NCBI GenBank assembly: GCA_029255605.1
Contig: JANLJF010000061.1
Location: 1 to 53,222 of the forward strand
Reading direction: 5' to 3'
Origin: Azovibrio restrictus
GTDB lineage: Bacteria; Bacteroidota; Bacteroidia; Chitinophagales; Chitinophagaceae
Length of the DNA: 53,222 nt
A program made the translations under genes and the position numbers. Below the pieces are notes generated by a model. That model had not been told where the DNA came from, searched no databases, and worked only from the letters and a program-made list of their open reading frames with translations. Shown one piece after another: positions 16,949-26,017 of this stretch. How positions within the stretch are numbered: position 1 is the stretch's first letter; every line of letters begins with the position of its first letter.

Positions 16949-16980
16949 TTCGGGCTAACGGCTGTTGGCCCGGATGTTCT
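16949..16980. terminator. Weak hairpin CGGGC/GCCCG
   Basis: A five- to seven-base stem at 16949-16955 and 16968-16974 with a 12-base loop is followed by TGTTCTTTT. It sits between the converging ends of 16924 and 16982. Confidence 0.4.
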
Positions 16981-16981
16981 T

Positions 16982-18181
16982 TTACTTACTGATGGTAAAA
17001 GTAAAAGTACTGCCTGTACCCAGTGCAGACGCTACTGTTATCTGGCCATCCATACGTTCTACCAGCCGCTTTACGGTAGAAAGGCCAATGCCCTGGCCTA
17101 TATTATTGTACCGGTCTTTTTGCCCCAGCGTGCTGAAGATGTCGAATATCCGGCCAAACTCTGCCTGCGGTATACCCGGGCCGTTATCTTTTACATGAAA
17201 GCGGTAGTGATGGCCTTTATCGGCTACGCTAAGGTGCACATGGCCATGTTCCTTATCGTTGTATTTAATGGCATTCACACACAGGTTGATGAGCACTTGT
17301 AACAAGGCATTGCGGGGCACATATAGCTGCATATCCCCATTGTCATAGGTCAGCTCTACATTGGCAGGTATGTTCAGTATCGATTTCAGCTGGGCGCAGA
17401 TATCGCCAAACAGGAAACGTTCTTTGGTAAGGCTGGTGGTATTTACCAGCTTGGCATGGTTCAGTGTGCCATCTATAAAGCTACGCAGGGTAGAAGCGGC
17501 ACTGGTCATCATATCTAACACTTCTATGCCGCCGGCATCCAGGTTGTCGGCATACATTTCCCTCATTATACCTGCAAGGCCCATCAGGTTGTTGCAGGGC
17601 GATTTCAGGTCGTGCGCCACTACATAAGCAAAACGTTCCAGCTCTGCATTGATGTTTTCAAGTGCTGCCTTCTGCTTGGCCAGTTCCACATTTTTGCGGC
17701 GCATTTCAAAATGAGACACTACTTGTGCAGCTAATGCGCGCAGGGTTTGCACCTGGCTATCAGTAAGCCGGTTGGGTTTGTTGTCCATCACGCACAGGGT
17801 GCCAAGTGCATATCCATTTTCATTTACCAAAGGCACGCCGGTATAGAAGGTTATATTAGGCGTACCCGTTACCATGGGGTTGCCGGAAAAGCGCTCATCT
17901 GCATGGGCGTTTTCTACTATCAATGGTGCAGCCTGCAAAATGGCATGCGCACAAAAAGTAAGCTCACGGGGTGTGCTTTCCGCATCCAGTCCTATTTTCG
18001 ATTTATGCCATTGCCTGTCCGTATCTATCAGTGTAATGGTAGATATAGGCATATTGCATATGTGGGATGCAATGCGGGTAATGTTATCATATGCTTCTTC
18101 CGGCATCGTGTCCAGAAGATTGTATTCATAAAGTGCCGAGAGCCTTTCCGGCTCGTTAGCAGGTAGTCCAGGAATTTTCAT
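16982..18181 (-). CDS. GAF-domain sensor histidine kinase
   Basis: The 399-residue protein is soluble. A GAF sensor occupies about residues 25-165 (CAHAILQAAPLIVENAHAD, TFYTGVPLVNENGYALGTLC), followed by a coiled coil. The dimerisation helix has the H-box FAYVVAHDLKSP with phospho-acceptor His190. The ATPase domain has N-box LCVNAIKYN (Asn303), G1 DNGPGI (332-337) and G2 GQGIGLSTV (362-370). It is therefore a complete kinase, unlike the orphan H-box proteins elsewhere in the window. No response regulator is adjacent; the nearest is the single-domain regulator at 48495. The signal sensed is unknown. Confidence 0.93.
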   Translation of the reverse strand: MKIPGLPANEPERLSALYEYNLLDTMPEEAYDNITRIASHICNMPISTITLIDTDRQWHKSKIGLDAESTPRELTFCAHAILQAAPLIVENAHADERFSGNPMVTGTPNITFYTGVPLVNENGYALGTLCVMDNKPNRLTDSQVQTLRALAAQVVSHFEMRRKNVELAKQKAALENINAELERFAYVVAHDLKSPCNNLMGLAGIMREMYADNLDAGGIEVLDMMTSAASTLRSFIDGTLNHAKLVNTTSLTKERFLFGDICAQLKSILNIPANVELTYDNGDMQLYVPRNALLQVLINLCVNAIKYNDKEHGHVHLSVADKGHHYRFHVKDNGPGIPQAEFGRIFDIFSTLGQKDRYNNIGQGIGLSTVKRLVERMDGQITVASALGTGSTFTFTISK

Positions 18182-18507
18182 GTGCGAATTGATAATATTC
18201 TCTCCCTTTTATGCGCACTATATATATAATCGTAAAAATAAGGATAAAGTCTCTGAAAGCCTATAGAATTATTATCAGCCGGTGAGCAGCGTAGCTATCA
18301 GCAAATTAGCAGTTTAAGCATTTATGTTTTATATAAACCATTTTTATACAATATTTGAATTGTGCTATTTATGTTTTAATTTTATAGTTACCGTCGTGAA
18401 GTATAAAAACAAAGCAACATGCTTTTTGTTTGATACGAAAATGTACGCCTATCTATTTGGTAAGGGGGTTTGAGAAATGATTGTTTATATGTAACTCGCA
18501 ACTACCA
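18182..18507. other. 326-base AT-rich intergenic gap
   Basis: This stretch separates two divergent genes. It contains long A/T tracts and presumably both promoters. No ORF of note, hairpin or clear promoter pair is visible. TGGTAAGGGGGTTTGA at 18458, 50 bases before ATG 18508, is a weak relative of the TGGYA element described under findings. Confidence 0.5.
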
Positions 18508-18792
18508 ATGAGCCGGGAGCAAGAACTTTTGACCCAATTTTCGCAAAAGGCTGATACGATACAGGCTGATTACAAAAAATTGATAGCCGGCTATGTATCC
18601 AGCAAAGGCGCACGCCCACCTTATGAAGAACTACTGGAGATACTGAAAAAAATGGATGCCGAACTGACCAAAAGCGGCGTAGCCATGGTAGAGCAATATC
18701 AATCGGACGGTGTTGTTAATGTAAGCACATTCATTACCGATATAAAGAATAAAATAGCCAGTACAATAGAGCAGTTCGTTAAAACATTATAG
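18508..18792 (+). CDS. Small helical protein of unknown function
   Basis: The start is ATG 18508 (MSREQELLTQF), giving 94 residues; an upstream TTG at 18481 is less likely. The protein is predicted to be almost all helix, with heptad-like spacing (KKMDAELTKSGVAMVEQYQ), and has no signal peptide. No family is recognised. It stands alone between a kinase gene and the large T9SS genes. Confidence 0.6.
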   Translation: MSREQELLTQFSQKADTIQADYKKLIAGYVSSKGARPPYEELLEILKKMDAELTKSGVAMVEQYQSDGVVNVSTFITDIKNKIASTIEQFVKTL

Positions 18793-18988
18793 TAGAAATA
18801 GATTATATTTATATAATCCGACATTCGACTGAAGACCTTACGGAAAAATATCCAATTGACGGGCATTTGGCAAGGTGCTTCACTGCCGGTATTTGCGACA
18901 GGCATTATAATTCAATTAAAATACGCCCCCTAAAATATTAACCACTGCATTATTCGGTAATTTTAGTACATATATATTTCCGATATAG

Positions 18989-21900
18989 ATGCGACATCTT
19001 TTACTAAGAAAACACACTCTTATACTGGCCCTATGTGCAGTAGCCACGGCTGCGCAGGCGGGTGATATAAACCTTACCGAAAAGTATACATCAAATACCT
19101 CATTTTTTGTTGAGAATAAAGGACAGGTAACCGATCAGTTTGGCGCTGCCCGCAATGATATAGATTTTCGTTTGAAGGGTAATGGTATCACTTTGTTTGT
19201 AGGCGATGGCCAGTTGCATTATCAGTGGACTGCAGAAAGTACCACAGCGAAAAATGTGATAAGCACATTTGTTTTTCCAGCCCAACAGCAGGAAGCGGGC
19301 CGCGTTAATACCTATCGTATGGATATGGTATTGCTGGGCGCCAATAAGAATGCCCGTGTAATAAAAGAAGGCAAGCAAGGCTATACAGAACGGTATTATG
19401 GCAAGCAGGGCTATCCTGATGGTATTGTAGCAGGTGCTTATGATAAGATCATCTATAAAGATATCTATCCTCATATCGATTGGGTATTATACGTAGATGG
19501 TAAAGATGCCAATGGCCTCAAATATGACTTTGTAGTGAATAAAGGTGGTAATGCCGCCGATATTAAGTTGCAGTATAAAGGTGCCACATCGCTAACGCTT
19601 CGCGATGGTGATATGGTAGCCGGCACGCCTATGGGCAGTGTGTCTGAACAGGCGCCTTATACCTATGATGCTTTCAGCCGGCAACAAATACCATCTCGGT
19701 ACGTACTGAATGAAGGTGTGCTTAGTTTTTCGGTAGCCGGCAATCATGAAGCCTTTGTGATAGACCCCGCTATAGACTGGGCTACTTACTTTGGCGGTGT
19801 TAATACCGAATTTGGCTTTTCCGTTTCAACCGATACGGCCGGTAATGCTTACCTGGCAGGCCATACTACCAGCGGTGCAAACATTGCTACCAGTGGTGCC
19901 CACCAAACAAGTTATAACAGCCCCGATAAAGACGGCTACCTGGCAAAGTTTGATAAAACAGGCGCATTGGTGTGGGGTACCTATTACGGTGGTTCTGCCA
20001 GCGATAACTTTTTTTATACCTGTGTGGATGCCGATGGTAATGTATATGCGGCCGGCATCACCGCTACCAGTAGTGGCATGGCTACTACGGGGGCCTACCA
20101 GGCTTCATACGGCGGCGGCAGCAGCGATGCCTACATGGTAAAATTCAATACGGCGGGTGTGCGGCAATGGGCCACCTATTTTGGTGGTGTAGATGACGAA
20201 GCCATTACCGGTTCTTTTGACTATTACATGGTGAGTATCGCTTACAGCGCTTTTAATAACAAGATATACCTGTGTGGCATGACCAGCAGTAATAGTGGCA
20301 TAGCTACCAGCAGCAGTGTGCACCAGAGCACTTTTGGTGGCGGTGATGATGGCTACCTGGCTTGCTTTTCTACCGGGGGGGCCATACAATGGGCTACCTA
20401 TTACGGTGGCAGCGGCGATGATAAAATAGTGAAAATAGCTGCCAGCCGCATCAATGGTAATATTTATGTAGCGGGCGAAACCAATAGTTCATCAGGCATA
20501 GCCCCTTTAATAGGGGCTCACCAGAGTGCTATAGGCGGTAGTAAAGATGGCTTTATCGCGGCTTTCAACTCATCGGGTAACAGGCAATGGGCCACTTATT
20601 ATGGTGGGTCGGCAGATGATGCCGCTGCGGGTATTGCTACCGATGGCTACGATAACGTATACATGGCCGGCTCTACTACCAGCACCGGCACCGGTGTTAT
20701 TGCAACAGCGGGTAGCTACCAACCGAGCCTTGCGGGTTCCAGTGGTGCAGCAGATGCCTTCCTGGTGAAATTTGATAATACAGGTGTACGCCAATGGGGC
20801 ACCTATTTCGGTGGCCCTGCTGCCGACCATACGCAGGATATAGCTATTGATGGCACGGGCAACATCTGTTTTGCAGGTACTACGGGTAGCGGCGGCATCG
20901 CATCTCCCGGTGCATACCAGTTTACTTTTGGTGGCAACAGCGATGCCTTTATGGCTATTTTTTCGCCCAACGGCGACCGTAACTGGGTGAGCTACTTTGG
21001 CGGGCCCAATGCCGATAATGCCTATGGCATCAGCTATAGCAAGTTGGGCGACCTGTATATAGCAGTGAATGCCGCCAGCAGTGGCCTGGCTACATCCGGT
21101 GCTTACCAAATGACGCTATCGGGTACGCAGGATGCTATGCTGGTGAAGTTTAAAGCAGATACGGCAGCTTATGTTATACCGCCTGTTACTCCAACTACTA
21201 TGTGTGCTGGCGACAGCCTGTATGTAAACTATGGTGTTACCAATCCATTCCTCAGTGGCAATGTATTTCATTTGGAGCTATCTAATGCATGGGGCAATTT
21301 TACCAATGCTATCTCTCTCGGCACACTTACTTCTACCGCCGCGGGCAGGATAGGTGGCCGTCTGCCTGATACATTAACGGGTGGTACCGGCTACAGGGTG
21401 CGCATCAGGGCCACATCGCCTGCGGGCCGTGGTTTTGATAATGGCATCAACCTGACCATAAAAAGACTGCCTGAAAAACCGGTGGCAGGTGCCAATACAC
21501 CATTGTGCAATGATAAAGACCTGCTACTGACAGCCACTTCCGGCACCAGTGGCGCTACGTATAACTGGACGGGGCCAAGCTTTACCAGCTCAACACAAAA
21601 CCCGGTAATAAGTATGCCGCCAACAACGGCTACCGGTTCTTATATCGTATCGGCCACATTCAACGGGTGCACCTCAAGAGATACTGTAGCAGTAGTGGTG
21701 AACCAGGCACCTGCCAAACCAACGGTAGGTGGCAACACACCGGTATGTACGGGTAAAAATATCAACCTGACAGCATCTTCGTCTACCATAGGTGTGAGCT
21801 ATAGCTGGACCGGGCCGAATGGCTTTACCAGCCCTATACAGAACCCCAGCCGCACTGCCATAACAATGGCCGATAGCGGCTATTATGTAGCCACAGCAAC

Positions 21901-22786
21901 CTTGGGTAGCTGTATTGCGAAAGACAGTGTGCTGATAGATGCAGACCAATCGGGCACACCTGTTATTTCTTACAACATTAACCCCGGTGTGAATATATGT
22001 GTAGGCGATACGGTAACATTTACTGCGACGGCTACCAATGCAGGTAATACACCTGCCTTCCAGTGGTACCTGAATAATACTGCCGTAACACCGGCGGGCA
22101 ATAGCTTCTCTTCCTATGCCATTACAACGGGCGATGTTGTGTTTTGTGTGCTGAATACCACCGGCACCTGTCTTACACGGCTGACAGATACGACTGCGAA
22201 AGTGACCATGAACTCGTCGGGTAACATAGCACCAACCGTAACAGTGAATGCATTACCTGGCACGAATGTGCCAACCGGAACAGCTATTACCTTCCTGGCC
22301 ACCCATACCGATGGCGGCAACAACCCGACATTTAGATGGTATATCAATAATGTGCTGCAACCGGCTACAACCGGAGTGGCGCTGATAGCTACCTTTGGGC
22401 TGGATATAAAAGCAGGTGATAAGGTACGCGCCATTATGAAAAGCGACCTGAGCTGTGCAGAACCCGATACGGCAGAAAGCAATGAAGTGCAGGTAGGCAG
22501 TGAGATAAATGTAGGCATTGGTATGACAAATAGTGGAACAAACTGGAACATTTACCCCAACCCCAATACCGGCAAATTTGTACTGGCGGGAAAGACACAC
22601 GCTGCCGAGCTGGAACTGGAAATAATGAATGCCGTAGGCCAGATAATATACCGCCACAGCATAAAGCCCGTAAACGGCGAAGTGAAAGAAGAAATGAACG
22701 GTACACAATGGCCTGCAGGCAGCTACCTGCTAAGGTTGAAGACCGGGGAAGATACCCATGCCATGCGCATGATCATCGCAAAATAG
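18989..22786 (+). CDS. Giant T9SS protein: SBBP propeller plus Ig-like repeats
   Basis: The 1265 residues are ordered as follows. There is a signal peptide (1-25), then an N-terminal domain beginning FFVENKGQ that is typical of SBBP-repeat proteins (about 38-260). Seven propeller-like repeats of about 60 residues (about 262-715) each start WATYFGG, WGTYYGG or a close variant and end in N-YLAG/YVAG. A linker follows, then Ig/PKD-like repeats (ATYNWTGPSFTSSTQNPVIS; VSYSWTGPNGFTSPIQNPS) and a T9SS sorting domain (IYPNPNTGKFVLAG, then EIMNAVGQIIYRH). It is a large secreted or surface adhesin-like protein. The adjacent 22908-25265 shares the Ig-like units. Confidence 0.92.
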   Translation: MRHLLLRKHTLILALCAVATAAQAGDINLTEKYTSNTSFFVENKGQVTDQFGAARNDIDFRLKGNGITLFVGDGQLHYQWTAESTTAKNVISTFVFPAQQQEAGRVNTYRMDMVLLGANKNARVIKEGKQGYTERYYGKQGYPDGIVAGAYDKIIYKDIYPHIDWVLYVDGKDANGLKYDFVVNKGGNAADIKLQYKGATSLTLRDGDMVAGTPMGSVSEQAPYTYDAFSRQQIPSRYVLNEGVLSFSVAGNHEAFVIDPAIDWATYFGGVNTEFGFSVSTDTAGNAYLAGHTTSGANIATSGAHQTSYNSPDKDGYLAKFDKTGALVWGTYYGGSASDNFFYTCVDADGNVYAAGITATSSGMATTGAYQASYGGGSSDAYMVKFNTAGVRQWATYFGGVDDEAITGSFDYYMVSIAYSAFNNKIYLCGMTSSNSGIATSSSVHQSTFGGGDDGYLACFSTGGAIQWATYYGGSGDDKIVKIAASRINGNIYVAGETNSSSGIAPLIGAHQSAIGGSKDGFIAAFNSSGNRQWATYYGGSADDAAAGIATDGYDNVYMAGSTTSTGTGVIATAGSYQPSLAGSSGAADAFLVKFDNTGVRQWGTYFGGPAADHTQDIAIDGTGNICFAGTTGSGGIASPGAYQFTFGGNSDAFMAIFSPNGDRNWVSYFGGPNADNAYGISYSKLGDLYIAVNAASSGLATSGAYQMTLSGTQDAMLVKFKADTAAYVIPPVTPTTMCAGDSLYVNYGVTNPFLSGNVFHLELSNAWGNFTNAISLGTLTSTAAGRIGGRLPDTLTGGTGYRVRIRATSPAGRGFDNGINLTIKRLPEKPVAGANTPLCNDKDLLLTATSGTSGATYNWTGPSFTSSTQNPVISMPPTTATGSYIVSATFNGCTSRDTVAVVVNQAPAKPTVGGNTPVCTGKNINLTASSSTIGVSYSWTGPNGFTSPIQNPSRTAITMADSGYYVATATLGSCIAKDSVLIDADQSGTPVISYNINPGVNICVGDTVTFTATATNAGNTPAFQWYLNNTAVTPAGNSFSSYAITTGDVVFCVLNTTGTCLTRLTDTTAKVTMNSSGNIAPTVTVNALPGTNVPTGTAITFLATHTDGGNNPTFRWYINNVLQPATTGVALIATFGLDIKAGDKVRAIMKSDLSCAEPDTAESNEVQVGSEINVGIGMTNSGTNWNIYPNPNTGKFVLAGKTHAAELELEIMNAVGQIIYRHSIKPVNGEVKEEMNGTQWPAGSYLLRLKTGEDTHAMRMIIAK

Positions 22787-22792
22787 ATACAG

Positions 22793-22822
22793 GGGTGGCA
22801 CACAATGCCACCCTTTGTTTTT
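22793..22822 (+). terminator. Hairpin GGGTGGCA/TGCCACCC with T-run
   Basis: Eight-base perfect arms at 22793-22800 and 22806-22813 with loop CACAA are followed by TTTGTTTTTAT. It separates the two large T9SS genes, so they are probably transcribed independently. Confidence 0.85.
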
Positions 22823-22907
22823 ATACTGCCTGCGGAAGGATTAAAAACGGATTATAATCGCCGGTTAAAAAACGGGAGCAAGCATATATTTTATACATTT
22901 ATACAGC

Positions 22908-25265
22908 ATGGCCCTATTTTCAAATAAGAAGTCAGCAGCTTTTACACTCCTGTTGCTGTTGGTGCTTTTATCAGCTAAAAGCACTTGGGCATCTTCTGAC
23001 ATTTATGTAGCGCAACCCTTTAATGATACCTTGCTGTGCGTAGGCGGTACCTTCAATGTAAATGTGATAACCACCAAGCGCTATACCGACCCGTTACACC
23101 CGTCCAACGAGTTTTGGGTGATGCTTTCGGATGCAAGTGGCAGTTTCAGCGCATCTACAATTATAGGCAGGTCGCCGGCCGATACCAGCGTTGGTGTTTT
23201 TTGTCGCCTGCCGGCAGGTACTACTACCGGCAACACCTACCGTATACGGGTAGTGAGTACGGGCATAACAGATACCAGTGTAGATAATGGTAAGAACATA
23301 CGCATATCAGAATACCCCACCTTTACCCTTTCGGAGAATTCACCTTTATGCGAAGGGCAACAATTGAGTCTAACGACCACGACTAGCTACAGCCCTGCCA
23401 CTTATAGCTGGACGGGCCCCGGTACTTTTTCATCTACCCTGCAAAATCCCGTAAGGAATGGCATTACCATAAATGATTCGGGCTACTACAAGCTGCGCAT
23501 GACCTACTATGGGTGTACTACCACTGATAGTGTAAACGTAAGGGTAATAAAAGCACCTGCAAATGCACAGATACGTACCAACAGCCCGGTGTGTGCAGGC
23601 GATGTGCTGACTATATTTTCAGATAATGCATCGACCGGATGGACCTATGATTGGTACCGGCCAAATGGCACCATAATATCCAAACTGCCCAATGTTATTA
23701 TATCGGATGCACGCTTGACAGACGATGGTAAATACAGGGTAGTGCTCAACGCATCGGGGTGCATTGTAAACGATTCGGTAATAGTGAAAGTAAAGCCGCG
23801 GCCCGATACGCCCGATGTAACCAGTAACAGTCCCATATGCCTGGGCGATACGCTGAAGCTATTTGCCATATCTGCAACGCCCGGCACTACCTACCAGTGG
23901 AGCGGGCCTGCCGGTTTCAGTGCTGCATCGGCCTCGGCTACCATTCCTCATGCAGATTATACACGCAAAGGCGTATATACCTGCAGCGTTAGTTTGAATG
24001 GATGTGCTGTAGCCGGCTATGATACGGTAGAAATAGGTACGCCTTTGGGCAAACCGGAAATAACAGGCACGGCACTGGTATGCCCCGGAGATTCCATCAT
24101 GCTGACGGCTAAAGGCACAGCCCCCGGTGGCGATTTTGAATGGACATTGCCCGATGGCAGTAAGTACACCATCAACCCATTTGCTTTGTATAAAGCACAA
24201 CCGGTGCATTCCGGTGGATATGTAGTAGTGCAAAAGCTGAATGGCTGCACCTCAGAACCCGACACCTTTAACGTAACAATACCCGAACTGCCGGAACTGA
24301 AAGCCGGAAGTAACAGCCCTGTATGCAGCGGCCAGCAGTTACTGCTGAATGCCACCACCATCAGTGGTGCGCGGTATGAATGGGCAGGCCCCGGCTATGC
24401 TATCAATACGCAGAACCCGGTTATTGAAAATGCAGGTGTAAGCAGAAGCGGGAAGTATGTGGTGAAAGCTTTTATAGGCACATGCGTGAAGACTGCAGAA
24501 ACGGAAGTAGTGGTAAATGCATTACCTGTTATACAAAATGTATCGGGCAACACGCCTGTATGCGAAGCTGCTACATTGGAACTGACGGCTGAAACAGACG
24601 CAACCGGCGCCACTTATAAATGGACGGGCCCCGGCGGCTATATGGCCGAAGGGCAAACCGCTAAGCGCAAGATGGGATTTGCAGATGCCGGGTATTATTA
24701 TGTTACTGCTACGGCAAAAACATGTACATCGCTGCGCGATAGTATTAAAGTAGAAGTAAAAGAAAGGGCTGCTATGCCTGAGGCGTTCAGCAACAGTCCA
24801 CTGATGCAGGGCGATACCTTGTACCTGAGCGCCACCTGCAGCACGCCGGGTGTTACCTATAGCTGGACAGGCCCCGATGGCTTTTATTCAGAAAAACAGA
24901 ATGATACGATATACGGGGTAGTACCTGCGCAGCGCGGCAGCTATATTGTAAATGCGCATTATAACGGCTGCATCACATCGGCTATTATCATTGTGAATAT
25001 TGACGGGCTGGGCAAGTCGGTGTTTGTATTATATCCTAACCCGAACAATGGCAATTTTACATTAAGGGCCGACCTGGCAACGGATGATAAAGTAGCGTAC
25101 GAAATTATCAATTCATTAGGGCGCATTATAGCCGAAGGCGCATTTGAAAGCAAGAACCGTCATTTCAAACACGATATTTCTGTAGATGCTGCATCGGGCG
25201 TATATATGCTGCGCATGCGCATAGGCCGTACCGAAAGGGTGCTGCAATTCACTATTGTGAAATAG
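22908..25265 (+). CDS. T9SS protein made of Ig-like repeats
   Basis: The 785 residues have a signal peptide (about 1-28), an N-terminal beta domain (to about 130), then seven Ig/PKD-like repeats of about 80 residues. Each repeat opens with NSPVC or NTPVC and carries YSWTGPG, YQWSGPAGF, YEWAGPG or YKWTGPGG followed by SGxYxV. Paired Cys in most repeats could form disulphides. A T9SS sorting domain closes it (VLYPNPNNGNFTLRA, then ISVDAASGVYMLRM). It is likely a surface adhesin or matrix protein. The shared repeat type and adjacency to 18989-22786 suggest duplication or exchange of repeat blocks. Confidence 0.9.
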   Translation: MALFSNKKSAAFTLLLLLVLLSAKSTWASSDIYVAQPFNDTLLCVGGTFNVNVITTKRYTDPLHPSNEFWVMLSDASGSFSASTIIGRSPADTSVGVFCRLPAGTTTGNTYRIRVVSTGITDTSVDNGKNIRISEYPTFTLSENSPLCEGQQLSLTTTTSYSPATYSWTGPGTFSSTLQNPVRNGITINDSGYYKLRMTYYGCTTTDSVNVRVIKAPANAQIRTNSPVCAGDVLTIFSDNASTGWTYDWYRPNGTIISKLPNVIISDARLTDDGKYRVVLNASGCIVNDSVIVKVKPRPDTPDVTSNSPICLGDTLKLFAISATPGTTYQWSGPAGFSAASASATIPHADYTRKGVYTCSVSLNGCAVAGYDTVEIGTPLGKPEITGTALVCPGDSIMLTAKGTAPGGDFEWTLPDGSKYTINPFALYKAQPVHSGGYVVVQKLNGCTSEPDTFNVTIPELPELKAGSNSPVCSGQQLLLNATTISGARYEWAGPGYAINTQNPVIENAGVSRSGKYVVKAFIGTCVKTAETEVVVNALPVIQNVSGNTPVCEAATLELTAETDATGATYKWTGPGGYMAEGQTAKRKMGFADAGYYYVTATAKTCTSLRDSIKVEVKERAAMPEAFSNSPLMQGDTLYLSATCSTPGVTYSWTGPDGFYSEKQNDTIYGVVPAQRGSYIVNAHYNGCITSAIIIVNIDGLGKSVFVLYPNPNNGNFTLRADLATDDKVAYEIINSLGRIIAEGAFESKNRHFKHDISVDAASGVYMLRMRIGRTERVLQFTIVK

Positions 25266-25326
25266 TTTCTGTACGTATTCCTTATACGCTACTTACCCCC
25301 TCTTTTTTGTCGCACTTACACCCCGG

Positions 25327-25342
25327 TGGCATCTATGTTAGA
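25327..25342 (+). promoter_or_regulatory. TGGCAT element 46 bases before the start
   Basis: TGGCATCTATGTTAGA has the TGGYAY head found before several stress-island genes, at the same distance from the ATG (25373), but it lacks the T-run. It may be a sigma-54-like promoter. A TAGCTTTA box at 25345 is the alternative. Confidence 0.35.
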
Positions 25343-25372
25343 TGATAGCTTTACAGTAAACATGAACTATTT

Positions 25373-25933
25373 ATGAGAAAACTATCCGTTTACAATTTCC
25401 TTTCGCTGAATGGCTATTATAAAGATGCAAACAATGGTATAGACTGGCACCACCACGAGCAGGGTGGCGAAGAAGAACAGTTTTCGGACAACAACCTGAA
25501 GCACGAAAACGCATTACTCTTTGGTAGAGTAACTTATGAAATGATGGCCGGCTTCTGGCCTACACCGATGGCGGCGGAAATGTATCCCGGCACAGCCAAA
25601 GGGATGAACAAGGCAAAGAAGTATGTAGTATCCAATACATTGCAACAGGCAGACTGGGCTAATACCACCATCATCAATACCGACCTGGTAGCGGCCGTGC
25701 GCCAACTGAAAGAGACATCCGACAGGGACATCACCATACTGGGCAGTGGCAGCCTGGTATCGCAGCTTACAGATGCAGGGCTGATAGACGGCTACCAGAT
25801 AATGATAGACCCGGTAGCTTTAAAAGCAGGTACCCCGATATTCCATAATGTACAAAACGATGTAGAACTGAGGCTTACAGGCAGCCGGGTATTTAAAAGC
25901 GGCATTGTATTGCTGGAGTATGCGCCGGCATAA
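25373..25933 (+). CDS. DHFR/RibD-like family protein
   Basis: The 186 residues match the RibD C-terminal/dihydrofolate-reductase-like fold: MRKLSVYNFLSLNGYY, then LLFGRVTYEMMAGFWP, KKYVVSNTLQQADWANTTII, ITILGSGSLVSQL and DGYQIMIDPVALKAG. Proteins of this type are widespread small NADPH-binding reductases of unknown substrate (YwjB/YyaP-like). The gene stands alone, with 84 bases to the next gene. The fold is well supported; the reaction is not. Confidence 0.88.
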   Translation: MRKLSVYNFLSLNGYYKDANNGIDWHHHEQGGEEEQFSDNNLKHENALLFGRVTYEMMAGFWPTPMAAEMYPGTAKGMNKAKKYVVSNTLQQADWANTTIINTDLVAAVRQLKETSDRDITILGSGSLVSQLTDAGLIDGYQIMIDPVALKAGTPIFHNVQNDVELRLTGSRVFKSGIVLLEYAPA

Positions 25934-25991
25934 AGCAGGATTATATAAGCGATGATAAGAATTGTGTAACAATGCTGCTGCGCGCAGGGCA

Positions 25992-25999
25992 TAGTTTTG
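25992..25999 (+). promoter_or_regulatory. -7 box TAGTTTTG before the copper pair
   Basis: TAGTTTTG matches TAnnTTTG exactly and ends 18 bases before ATG 26018. No good -33 TTTG was seen at 19-21 bases. Confidence 0.45.
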
Positions 26000-26017
26000 T
26001 TGTGAAAATAAAAGTAT

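Noticed and set aside
18989-25265. Two large repeat genes as one split gene
   Set aside because: Each has its own signal peptide and T9SS domain, and a terminator lies between them.
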